A stretch of DNA of 64,000 bases from Pseudomonas sp. SLFW (lineage in GTDB: Bacteria; Pseudomonadota; Gammaproteobacteria; Pseudomonadales; Pseudomonadaceae): contig NZ_JAAAKW010000012.1 of the NCBI RefSeq assembly GCF_009905615.1, positions 62,001 to 126,000 of the forward strand, given 5' to 3'. The notes under the pieces were generated by a model. It was not told the DNA's origin. It did not search any database and saw only the letters and a program-made list of their open reading frames with translations. The translations under genes were made by a program, and so were the position numbers. The stretch's first letter is position 1, and each line of letters opens with the position of its first letter. Of the stretch, positions 19,996-28,376 are shown piece after piece.

Positions 19996-20286
19996 ATGAA
20001 GCGCACAGCACTGACTGGTCTGTTTCTTACCGCTGCACTGTTGGGTTCCCCGGTATTCGCTGCCGACGACCTGTGTGGCGCTAACCTGCAAACGCTCAAG
20101 GATGCTCATACATCCACGAGCACCAACATGAGCGCAGACACCAAAGACGAGCTGGAAAAAACCCTGACCGCTGCCACCGCTGCGCAAAAAGCCGGTGATG
20201 ACAAGAAGTGCATCGAGCTCACCACCAAAGAAATCACCACCCTCAAAACCGGCGGCGACGGCTCCGACGGCGGCAACGCCAAGTAA
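19996..20286 (+). CDS. Small secreted protein with two cysteines, function unknown
   Basis: 96 aa. Sec-type signal peptide (MKRTALTGLFLTAALLGSPVFA|ADD), good Shine-Dalgarno (AAGGAGA). The mature part is about 74 aa, Lys/Thr/Asp-rich and probably helical, with only two Cys about 45 residues apart (DLCGANLQTLKDA and DKKCIELTTKEI) that could form a periplasmic disulfide. The tail is Gly-rich (TGGDGSDGGNAK). It has a related copy in this window at 35624-35896. Not in an operon: dld ends 209 bp upstream and ssrA follows. Confidence 0.8.
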   Translation: MKRTALTGLFLTAALLGSPVFAADDLCGANLQTLKDAHTSTSTNMSADTKDELEKTLTAATAAQKAGDDKKCIELTTKEITTLKTGGDGSDGGNAK

Positions 20287-20407
20287 GGCGCTACGAGCAC
20301 TGCAGCCAGCCTTTGGGCTGGCGTGGTGACGCGGCTTGAGGCCCAGAGTCGACGTATCCTATTGATTCAGGTACACTCCGCGGCCTGACTGCTAGAGCAG
20401 CAGAATT

Positions 20408-20799
20408 GGGGCCGATTAGGATTCGACGCCGGTGATGAAACTCTAGGGGCATGCCGACTTGGTAACAGAAGTCGTAAATCCACTGTTGCAACTTTCTATA
20501 GTTGCCAATGACGAAACCTACGGGGAACAAGCTCTCGCTGCGTAAGCGGCGCTAGCCTTCCTTCTGGTAGCTTCGGCTCCAGCAATCATCAGGGGATGCC
20601 TGTAAACCCAAAATGATTGTCATACAGAACAGGATCGCCGTGCAGTACGCTGTGGACGAATCGGCTAAAACTTACACAGCTCGCCCAAAGCACCCTGCCC
20701 GTCGGGTCGCTGAGGGTTAACTTAATAGACACGGCTAAGCATGTAGGCCCGAAAGCGGAGTACTGGCGGACGGGGGTTCAAATCCCCCCGGCTCCACCA
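20408..20799 (+). ncRNA. ssrA: Transfer-messenger RNA (tmRNA)
   Basis: 392 nt. 5' GGGGCCG pairs with 3' CGGCTCC before ACCA, with the tmRNA-typical G3-U pair, and a T-arm (GGGGGTTCAAATCCCCCC) precedes the acceptor. The tag reading frame is at 20504-20545: GCC resume codon, then a peptide ANDETYGEQALAA and TAA, ending in the ALAA degron typical of the group. Works with SmpB (12174-12656) to free stalled ribosomes. Its 3' end is a common integration site, and an A/T-richer island starts right after it. Confidence 0.97.
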
Positions 20800-20811
20800 A
20801 ATCTGACAGAG

Positions 20812-20837
20812 AAGACGTCTTAGGACGTCTTTTTTTG
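20812..20837 (+). terminator. Terminator of ssrA
   Basis: AAGACGTC, short loop, GACGTCTT followed by a T-run, 12 bp past the tmRNA CCA. Confidence 0.9.
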
Positions 20838-20968
20838 TGCCTAAAATTCAGTAAAGGTCCAAACGGGTCCGATGGCATCTGAGCTCATCCTACAATTCAT
20901 GTATTCCAAGCGATGCGGCTATGCCACCATTCACCCTCTCATCAAAGATTTCAGGTGGAGACTGGCGA

Positions 20969-21823
20969 ATGGCCGTTAGCGAGAAAACGATAATCATCGA
21001 ACGGATATTCGATACGCTTTACGACGAGCAGACTAAGACTTTTTCCCGCACATTGGTTAGCGCAGCGGAGGTCCAAGATGCAAAACGCTACTGCGCAGAG
21101 CACTACGGCATAAAAATGAAGCTAGACGGCAACCCGTTTAATTTTATGAAGGACATCGTCAGGGGTAAAAGCGCCTCAAAGATATGGCCCCAACGATTGA
21201 AGGATCTCCAGATCGGAGGGGTTCAGAGAACAGGTGATGGCGCAATCTTCGAATTTGTTCACGGGGTGGCTGGTGCGCTGGACAGTCTAGATGAAGATTT
21301 TCTTCCATCTGACTCTACACCGAGCTTCGAGGTGCAGAGCCTTAGTCTGCCTCTAGCGTCCAAAGCGCTAGGCCGGACAGATGAATCGTGGCTACTTCAA
21401 GTAGCCGTAAATCTACGAATAATAGAGAGCCACTTTGCTAACGCTGCGGGTAGCCAGATTGATGCACTGGAGCTAACGCACCTCCAGATGGACATCAAAC
21501 TGAGAAAGGTTCAGATAGATGCACTGTTTCGAGCGCTTCACGCCGCACCGGATAGCAAACAGTCTGAAGTACTCATTACCGTGGAAGCTAAACAAGGGAA
21601 TCAGCGCATCTTAACTGAACAAATTGGCCGCCAGGTGATAGCCGCTTTCGAGTCGACTGATACTGATCTCGTCATCCCTGTTGCAATAGCAGCGATCAGG
21701 AACAAAGGGATTTACGTGGTCGAGTTCGCAGCAGTGACTAGGGAAAAAATAGGGCAGTTCAGCGCCCCGACATTCCATCGAGACGCTATGTTTGTCCTTC
21801 AACCTAAGGTAAAGGGAATTTAA
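20969..21823 (+). CDS. Putative type II restriction endonuclease, PD-(D/E)XK-like
   Basis: 284 aa; I do not recognise a named family. A PD-(D/E)XK nuclease core can be read: D184 (KVQIDALF), then E206-x-K208 in a hydrophobic strand (VLITVEAKQ), then a Gln-rich helix (LTEQIGRQV). The start has GGTGGAG 8 nt upstream. Its neighbour is a C5-cytosine methyltransferase in convergent orientation whose stop codon directly abuts this one (TAA|TTA), and a vsr gene follows. That context makes a restriction enzyme the best guess. Codon use is visibly less G/C-rich than the flanking core genes. The role is inferred and the target sequence is unknown. Confidence 0.6.
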   Translation: MAVSEKTIIIERIFDTLYDEQTKTFSRTLVSAAEVQDAKRYCAEHYGIKMKLDGNPFNFMKDIVRGKSASKIWPQRLKDLQIGGVQRTGDGAIFEFVHGVAGALDSLDEDFLPSDSTPSFEVQSLSLPLASKALGRTDESWLLQVAVNLRIIESHFANAAGSQIDALELTHLQMDIKLRKVQIDALFRALHAAPDSKQSEVLITVEAKQGNQRILTEQIGRQVIAAFESTDTDLVIPVAIAAIRNKGIYVVEFAAVTREKIGQFSAPTFHRDAMFVLQPKVKGI

Positions 21824-23125
21824 TTATGCGGTCTGAATGACTGACTGCCTAGGCTTCGGTGCTCCCTTACGATCTCGCTGCTTGATCGGAACATTGATCT
21901 CGAAGTGGCGAGATGCTTGCCCCATATCCATCGAGAGCAGCCTCTCATCTCCCATCAGAATGGCGTCAGCTGGAGTAAAGGGTTCGCACCCAATCGCTTC
22001 AATGATGCTCATTCCAACTGCACGAGCCAACGGAGGGGGGACAGCATTGCCCACTTGCCTTGCCCCATGCCATTTAGTTACATGCGTGCGAAACCAGTCA
22101 GGAAAACCATGCAAGCGGAGCATTTCTCGCACAGTGATGCAGCGAGGATACTTGTAATGGATAGGTCTAGGACTGGTGAATGCGCCACGCGCAGAATCTG
22201 TGCCCGCGCGAAGAGTATTAGATACGCCTTTAGCGTGAAGTTTGAAAAATCGAGAGGTAGGCTCCACTTGGCCCATCTCGGTTGACGCAAAGCGAGCACG
22301 AGATAGTTCAGAATGATTGGTACGAAGGCTGCTTGTCAGAAGTTCCTTGTTCCATTTTCTTTTGTAGCCGTAGTAGGTGGAGTCAGCAATCATGTCGCGG
22401 AGAACTTTAGCGTAGGCACTCGGACGCCCCCACTCGACGGCTGTTGAATCGCTTTCATTTAACGCGTCATAATCTTCTGCATCAGGAATGTCACCCAAAG
22501 CGTCATGGCAGGAAGGGCCCTCCGGCAACTGGGCATCGAGGAGTAGAGATGATCTAGGCGACCTAGTTATCGGTTCTGGATACTCTGGAAGTTTTAGCCC
22601 ACGCTTCGCACCAATTAAAATCAAACGCTCTCTTTCCTGCGGAACCCCATAGTTCGCTGCATTGAGTACTCGCCAAGGCAGGACGTCATAGCCGTTGCTC
22701 TGAAATTCTTCAATAAGTTCCGCAAGAAACTGTTTGTGCCGCCCTACTGTAATGCCTTTAACGTTCTCAAAAACAAAATATGAAGATTCCAAACCTACGA
22801 CAATGCGGACAAAATCTTTGACCAGCGAGTTACGCGGATCATCGAGGGCGCGCTGCCCCATTAAGCTAAAGCCCTGGCATGGAGCGCCACCAAAAACGAT
22901 ATCTACTTTCCGACCACCAATATTCGCGGTCTCACGAATGTCTTCAGCAGTCAACGTGGATACCGACTGAGGAATGACCACACAGTTAGGAAAATTGTAA
23001 GAATGCACGGCGGCGTGGATTGGGTCGATCTCTACGGCAGCTACAATGTCAAAGCCCGCCTGCTCGAAGCCTAGGGACATTCCACCAGCCCCAGCAAAGA
23101 GATCTATTCCAATTGGTCGTGTCAT
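21824..23125 (-). CDS. DNA (cytosine-5-)-methyltransferase
   Basis: 433 aa. C5-methyltransferase motifs in order: I, IDLFAGAGGMSLGFEQAGF (residues 7-25, AdoMet); IV, GGAPCQGFS with catalytic C83; VI, FENVKGI; VIII, QERERLILIG; X, RQVGNAVPPPLA. The region between VIII and the C-terminal motifs, about 190-330, is the target-recognition part. The start MTRPIGIDLFAG has GGGAGG 7 nt upstream. Transcribed after vsr (68 bp gap) and convergent with the putative endonuclease, forming an R-M-V set. The specificity cannot be read from sequence. Confidence 0.95.
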   Translation of the reverse strand: MTRPIGIDLFAGAGGMSLGFEQAGFDIVAAVEIDPIHAAVHSYNFPNCVVIPQSVSTLTAEDIRETANIGGRKVDIVFGGAPCQGFSLMGQRALDDPRNSLVKDFVRIVVGLESSYFVFENVKGITVGRHKQFLAELIEEFQSNGYDVLPWRVLNAANYGVPQERERLILIGAKRGLKLPEYPEPITRSPRSSLLLDAQLPEGPSCHDALGDIPDAEDYDALNESDSTAVEWGRPSAYAKVLRDMIADSTYYGYKRKWNKELLTSSLRTNHSELSRARFASTEMGQVEPTSRFFKLHAKGVSNTLRAGTDSARGAFTSPRPIHYKYPRCITVREMLRLHGFPDWFRTHVTKWHGARQVGNAVPPPLARAVGMSIIEAIGCEPFTPADAILMGDERLLSMDMGQASRHFEINVPIKQRDRKGAPKPRQSVIQTA

Positions 23126-23193
23126 CTGAGTTCCTCCCACGGCGTGAAAAATCATCGCCTTCATACGAGGCGTGGAATTTACGCGATTCCGGA

Positions 23194-23622
23194 TCAGATG
23201 TCGATCGGTTTTTTACTGGGCCCAAGGAACGCCGACAAACGACACCGTAAGGAGTGCAGATCCTTGAGCTCGCACTGCCACACAGTCAAAACGTCCCATC
23301 CCTTGAGACGAAGGGCGTCCTCGGTAGTGCGATCCCGGTGGCGGTTACGATCAATTTTAGGTTCCCAATACTCCAACCGGCTTTTGGGTAGGCGCCCCTT
23401 TGGGCACGCATGTCCATGCCAAAAGCAGCCGTGAACAAAAATGATCTTAGTTTTTTTTGCAAAAACGATGTCTGGTTTTCCAGGCAAATCTTTCCGGTGC
23501 AACCTGTACCGATAGCCTAAGGCGTGGAGCACTCTGCGTACGATCATTTCTGGCCCCGTGTCAGCGGTTCCGACGGACTGCATGATTTTCCGTCTCTGTT
23601 CTGCCGAGCGGAGGTCTGACAT
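23194..23622 (-). CDS. vsr: Very-short-patch mismatch endonuclease Vsr
   Basis: 142 aa, family length. Vsr nicks at T:G mismatches made when 5-methylcytosine deaminates. Typical segments: MSDLRSAEQRRKIMQSVGTADTGPE; the nuclease core RKDLPGKPDIVFAKKTKIIFVHGCFWHGH with catalytic Asp and the His/Cys zinc ligands; and an R-N-R-H-R-D helix. Same strand as and just upstream of the methyltransferase, so it protects against mutation at that enzyme's sites. Confidence 0.96.
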   Translation of the reverse strand: MSDLRSAEQRRKIMQSVGTADTGPEMIVRRVLHALGYRYRLHRKDLPGKPDIVFAKKTKIIFVHGCFWHGHACPKGRLPKSRLEYWEPKIDRNRHRDRTTEDALRLKGWDVLTVWQCELKDLHSLRCRLSAFLGPSKKPIDI

Positions 23623-23764
23623 TGGTCTTCCTTATGTCGGAAAAAAAGCCGCAGATGTGGGAGATACCTGGCTCATGACACGAACCTAATAGACAACTGG
23701 AAAGCTGATTTTGTGCCATATTTTCCTTGCGGCAATATCGTCGCAGGAACGTCTGTGAGGGAAC

Positions 23765-25571
23765 ATGGCTACCAAACCGAAATCTATCGACAAACCTGAG
23801 CAAAAAGCTGAGATAGCACCGAGAGCCAGATTGCACAAATTGATTATTTCCAATTTTAGAGCCATAGGAAAAAAACCCGTAACGATTGAGTTAGATGACA
23901 TCGTCGTATTGGTGGGACCAAACAACGCAGGAAAAAACTCTGTATTAAGAGCTTATGAAGTGGTAATGCAATCGGGCAAGCTTGGCGAATTAACAATAGA
24001 AGATTTTCCCAATGCAAAAGTTCCTGACATCGACGATACAGAGTCACACCCAACAATTGAACTAGAAACAGTTCTGTATGAAAATAGCAAGTTTCCAGCC
24101 CAGCAATGGATGGATGTTAAAAAAAATGGCGACCGCCACGTACGCGAACGCTGGACATGGAAGGATATTGGCAAGCCCGAAAAGCGCGGCTTTGATACAA
24201 CTAAAAACGCTTGGGATGATAATCATGGCCCTTGGGGCGCCGCTGCGATTGCTCAAATTAATCGCCCAGAAACTCATCGCATAGAAGCATTTGACGACCC
24301 GGAAAAACAAGCTGCTGAGATTGTTCTATTACTGCAAGAAGCCATCAAAGAAAAAATCAAGGAAGTAAGCTGCAAAAAAGTGAAGACCAAGAAGAGAAGA
24401 GCCAGTACGAATTACTACTGCAGTCCGTAGGAACCCTTCAAAAGCAGGTAGCAAAAGATGCGGTCACTGCGATACAGGACGTGCAAGAAAATCTGAACAA
24501 GTCGATTTCGGATGTATTCCCAGGATACTCTATAACCCTTGACGCCAGACCAGAGGAAGATCTCGAAAAAGTTTTAAACTTTTTTAAATCGTTACCGCTT
24601 CTTCGAATGGGACCTACCGAGGGCCATCAGTCGACTCTTGAACATCAAGGAAGTGGGGCGCGCCGAACACTGCTATGGACCGCGCTTCGTATCCTTGCTG
24701 AGCACAAACGAACGAAAAGTCCGAAAGCTGACCTGACAGAACGACCACACGTTCTTCTGCTTGATGAACCAGAAATGTGTTTACACCCAAGCGCAATCAG
24801 AGATGCGTGTAACGTTCTTTATTCACTGCCCATGGCAGGCAAGTGGCAAGTTATGGTTACCACACACTCTCCCGTATTCATCGACCTTTCGAGAAATAAC
24901 ACATCGATTGTGCGTGTCGAGCGCGAAATTGGCGGCGATGTCTCAGGAACCACTATTTTTTGACCAGAGAAAGTAAAGCTGAGCGATGAAGACAGAGAAG
25001 AGTTAAAACTTTTAAACATGTACGATCCATTTGTGGCGGAATTCTTCTTCGGAGGTAAAACTATTGTTGTCGAGGGGGACACTGAACACTCAGCATTTAA
25101 AGAGGTAGTGGAGTCCAATAGAAGCTTATTCGGTGAAATTCATATTGTCCGGGCACGCGGAAAATACACAATTATTGCACTTTGCAAAATACTTAATCAA
25201 TTTGGCAGCCCGTATGCAGTGCTGCACGACTCCGATAGAAAAACCATCATCACCAAAAAGGGAGCGGTTCGAGCTAATTCCGCCTGGCCAGCAAATGAGC
25301 AAATACTTGAAATAGTCGCTGCCGCCCCGAATCATAGCGCAACGCTTGTAGCATCAGTGCCGAACTTTGAAGAAGCCATGTTCGGAGAGCCCGCTGATGG
25401 CGAGAAACCTTATGGCGCTTGGGAGAAAGTGCGCAAAGACGCCGATGTGAGAAAAAAAGTAACGACCTTCTGATGTATCTGGGAAAAATAGGCGGGCAGC
25501 TTCCGCCCGGCACGATGCGATGGTCTAATGTTGATGAACTCAGCAAGGCGGTTGACGCACTGGCTTTGTGA
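23765..25571 (+). pseudogene. Broken OLD-family ATPase/TOPRIM nuclease (GajA-like architecture)
   Basis: Three reading-frame pieces form one gene of about 602 codons. Part 1 (23765 to about 24350): N-terminal ATPase with Walker A GPNNAGKNS. Part 2 (to 24960): signature region GSGARRTLLW, Walker B LLLDEPEMCLHP, and TTHSP. Part 3 (24964 to 25571): TOPRIM motifs VVEGDTEH and LHDSD, ending MRWSNVDELSKAVDALAL. Breaks: restoring one A in the A6 run at 24351-24356 joins parts 1 and 2; a TGA at 24961-24963 interrupts ATT TTT-CCA GAG; restoring one A in the A7 run at 25452-25458 joins the C-terminus. Walker A also has Asn where Ser/Thr is usual. Such proteins act in phage defence. No UvrD-like partner follows. 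A/T-rich; divergent from vsr. Confidence 0.85.
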
Positions 25572-25587
25572 TATTCAGAAGCAGATG

Positions 25588-25618
25588 GTCCGTAGCCTGT
25601 CTCGAAGCGGCTACGGAC
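25588..25618. other. 10-bp perfect inverted repeat after the OLD-family pseudogene
   Basis: GTCCGTAGCC and GGCTACGGAC around an 11-nt loop, 17 bp past the pseudogene stop; no T-run. It may end or stabilise that transcript. The following 180 bp hold no gene I can support, only an open fragment reading AKLLAAVLHITDDCSEHC. Confidence 0.5.
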
Positions 25619-25799
25619 TCTGGTGATAGGCGCCCATTCTGAACCAGGTGATGCGCCTTACAAACCCAAGCTAAGGCCAAACTGTTGGCCGCCGTCCTTC
25701 ATATCACCGATGACTGCTCAGAGCATTGCGAAGGAAATCGGTATTTGCGCTGGGTCAGGTTCAGTTCACAGCGATTTACGAGGGTATAAAAGCCGCCCC

Positions 25800-26216
25800 T
25801 CACCCCGCAAAATTCGCCTTCATCGCCTCCAGACCGCTGGTGAAAATCCCATCAAACAACTCCACAGCCTCTCCCTCAGAAACCCCATCCGGCGTGAAGT
25901 CAGCCGACCAGGTCACCCGAGCCGTACCCGAGCTATCCAAAGCCTCAACCCGCAAAGTCGCCCGATACCCCGTCACAGGAAACGGAGCCTGGGTAATCGA
26001 ATAGCTGTACCACCGCCCATCATTATCAAACCCTTCAAGCCGTTCAATAATCGTGTCGCCATCCGGGGTTTGCAGGGTGCGGACGCGGCCGCCTTCGCTG
26101 AGTTCGCTTTTCGGGATGAAGGGCAGCCAGTCGGGCAGCGAGTCGAAGCCGCCGACGAGTTTCCAGACGGTGTCGGCCGAAGCCGGGATGTCGAGGGTTG
26201 CAGATGCGTGTGCCAT
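25800..26216 (-). CDS. SRPBCC family (polyketide cyclase/dehydrase-like) protein
   Basis: 138 aa. START-like fold: MAHASATLDIPASADTVWKLVGGFDSLPDWLPFIPKSEL at the N-terminus and a long C-terminal helix (EGEAVELFDGIFTSGLEAMKANF). Such proteins bind hydrophobic ligands in a cavity; the ligand is unknown. It is 85 bp downstream of the aldo/keto reductase on the same strand, so probably co-transcribed with it and functionally linked. Confidence 0.85.
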   Translation of the reverse strand: MAHASATLDIPASADTVWKLVGGFDSLPDWLPFIPKSELSEGGRVRTLQTPDGDTIIERLEGFDNDGRWYSYSITQAPFPVTGYRATLRVEALDSSGTARVTWSADFTPDGVSEGEAVELFDGIFTSGLEAMKANFAG

Positions 26217-26300
26217 GGTGTTTCTCCAGAATTTGGGGTTTGACCGGCGACGGCGTTATGTGGAGCCGTCGCGGGTTTTCGTTCAAGAGCGTGTGGGTCG

Positions 26301-27305
26301 TTATGCCGGAACAGGGGCGTCGACTGCGATCAGTCGGGCGTCGCGCAGGTCTTTCCAGAAGGCTGCGGGGATGACGGAGTTGAGCGCGGCGATGTCTTCT
26401 GCGATCCGCTCAGGGCGGCTGGCTCCAGGTATTACCGCTGCGACGGCTGGGTTGGCAAGCGAGAATTGCAGCGCGGCGGCTTTGATGTCGACGTTGTGGG
26501 CCTGGGCGATGCGTTTGATGTACTCGACCTTGGCGATGATTTGCGGGCTGGCCTTCTGGTATTCGAAGTGGGTGCCGCCCGCGAGGATGCCTGAGCTGTA
26601 GGGGCCGCCGACGACGATGTCGGTGTTTTGCGCGCGCGCCTCGCCCATCAGGCGTTGCAGGGCACGTTCGTGATCCAGCAGCGTGTAGCGTCCGGCGAGC
26701 AGGAAGCCGTCGGGTTTGGCGTCGTCGAGGCCGAGAGTCAGTTCGATGGGTTCGACGCGATTCACACCCAAGCCCCAGGCTTTGATCACGCCTTCTTCGC
26801 GCAGGCGGGTCAGCACTCTGAAAGCGCCGGTGCGGGCCTGTTCGAAGTAGCGCAGCCACTCGTCGCCGTAGAAATCCTGGGCGATGTCGTGAATCCAGAC
26901 GATGTCGAGGCGATCGGTTTTCAGGCGTTTGAGGCTGTCTTCGATGGAGCGCAGCGTGGCATCGGCGCTGTAGTCGTTGACGATTTTGTTGCGCAGCCCG
27001 TGTTCGAACACGCCGCTTTTTTCGCCGAGGTCGCGGGCGCTGTTGTCGAGCTCGTCGAGGATGACGCGGCCGACTTTGGTGCTGAGCACGTATTCGTCTC
27101 GGTTGTATTTTTTCAGCGCATCGCCGAGGCGGGTTTCCGACAGGCCCGCGCCGTAGAACGGGGCGGTGTCGAAGTAGCGGACGCCAGCAGCCCAAGCAGC
27201 ATCGACGGTCGCCGCCGCTTCTGCTTCAGGGATGTTGCGGAACATGTTGCCCAGTGGAGCGGTGCCAAAACCGATGACGCCAGGGAGTTTGTCTTTCAAG
27301 CTCAT
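26301..27305 (-). CDS. Aldo/keto reductase (D-threo-aldose/L-fucose or pyridoxal dehydrogenase type)
   Basis: 334 aa, (beta/alpha)8 NAD(P)-dependent oxidoreductase. Catalytic Asp and Tyr are in YFDTAPFYGAGLSETRLG, Lys in VLSTKVGR, and the His-containing strand IVWIHDI; the C-terminal cofactor loop is AAVIPGASRPERI. The overall pattern resembles D-threo-aldose 1-dehydrogenases and pyridoxal 4-dehydrogenase; the substrate is uncertain. The start MSLKDKLPGVIGFGTAPLG has GGAG upstream. A divergent LysR gene is 117 bp away and is the likely regulator. Confidence 0.88.
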   Translation of the reverse strand: MSLKDKLPGVIGFGTAPLGNMFRNIPEAEAAATVDAAWAAGVRYFDTAPFYGAGLSETRLGDALKKYNRDEYVLSTKVGRVILDELDNSARDLGEKSGVFEHGLRNKIVNDYSADATLRSIEDSLKRLKTDRLDIVWIHDIAQDFYGDEWLRYFEQARTGAFRVLTRLREEGVIKAWGLGVNRVEPIELTLGLDDAKPDGFLLAGRYTLLDHERALQRLMGEARAQNTDIVVGGPYSSGILAGGTHFEYQKASPQIIAKVEYIKRIAQAHNVDIKAAALQFSLANPAVAAVIPGASRPERIAEDIAALNSVIPAAFWKDLRDARLIAVDAPVPA

Positions 27306-27422
27306 GGTGGTTCTCCGGATCAATTGTGGGCCGCTGTTGCGACCATTGAGCAGATCCTAGATTGCCAAGACGAGACCGTCCAAGACACAATAAGCAACAC
27401 TTGAGACCTGTAGAGCATCATC

Positions 27423-28376
27423 ATGTTGGATTTGCGCCAGCTTCGTTATTTCGTCGTCGTTGCCGAAGAGGAGCATGTCGGTCGCGCCGCTGAGCGTTTG
27501 CACATCTCGCAATCGCCATTGAGCCGTCAGATTGCGCAACTGGAAGAGCGCTTGGGTCTCATCCTCTTCGAGCGCACTCAGCAGCGGATTCGTCTGACAG
27601 TGGATGGCCGTACTTTCCTCACCGAAGCTCGGGCATTGCTGACACACGCCAATCGGCTGGAGTCGCTGGGCAAGCGCCTGGGACGCGGCGAAGAAGGCGG
27701 TCTGTGCATCGGCTACATCGAGAACGCCATGCACGCCAACGTGCTGCCAAAGGCACTGAGTGAAGTGCGCGCCATTCGGCCGGGGGTTCACGTCGCGCTG
27801 TACAACCTCAGTTCGGCGGATCAACTGGAAGGCCTGCGCCAGCGCAGCCTGGACGTGGCGCTGGTCAGCGAGCCTCCTGTCGATGACGACCCGGACCTGA
27901 CGTGCCGCCAATTGCTGGAAGACCCGATGCTGCTCGCACTGCCCGCCGATCATCCGCTGGCGAGCATCGAGCGGCTGACCCCGGCCAATCTAGAAAACCT
28001 CGACTGGATCGGCGTGAAGTCGAGCCAGAGCCAGAATCCTCATGATGACTTTGTCGCCGCGTGCATCCGCGCCGGTTTCACGCCGGAGATACGTCTTGAG
28101 GCCGCCGAGCCTTATACGGCGTTAGGTTTGGTGGCGGCAGGATTGGGCATTGCGATGACTCAAAAAAGCCTCAACCAGTCGGCGCATCCGGGGGTCGTGT
28201 TCCGGGAACTGCCGTGGCTGACCTTCACCATGCCACTGTGGGCGGCGTGGCATCGGGTGACGCTGAGGCCTCTGGTGGGCACCTTTCGAATGATCCTTAC
28301 CGGGACGGACGCTGATGCCACGCTTGCTGCCGCGCCTGAACGGCAAACACGCGAAAAGACTACCAACTCACCCTAA
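27423..28376 (+). CDS. LysR-type transcriptional regulator
   Basis: 317 aa. N-terminal winged helix (MLDLRQLRYFVVVAEEEHVGRAAERLHISQSPLSRQIAQLEERLG, residues 1-45) and a periplasmic-binding-like effector domain (about 90-300). Divergent from the aldo/keto reductase-SRPBCC pair, which it probably controls. Its 3' end overlaps the convergent autotransporter gene by 17 bp; the last 20 or so residues (APERQTREKTTNSP) look like a low-complexity extension. Confidence 0.92.
   Translation: MLDLRQLRYFVVVAEEEHVGRAAERLHISQSPLSRQIAQLEERLGLILFERTQQRIRLTVDGRTFLTEARALLTHANRLESLGKRLGRGEEGGLCIGYIENAMHANVLPKALSEVRAIRPGVHVALYNLSSADQLEGLRQRSLDVALVSEPPVDDDPDLTCRQLLEDPMLLALPADHPLASIERLTPANLENLDWIGVKSSQSQNPHDDFVAACIRAGFTPEIRLEAAEPYTALGLVAAGLGIAMTQKSLNQSAHPGVVFRELPWLTFTMPLWAAWHRVTLRPLVGTFRMILTGTDADATLAAAPERQTREKTTNSP

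Noticed and set aside
25572..25799. Attachment site (attR) copy of the ssrA 3' end at the island's right edge
   Set aside because: I compared the ssrA tail (GGTTCAAATCCCCCCGGCTC) by eye with this stretch and found no repeat; the open fragment here is too short to call a gene.
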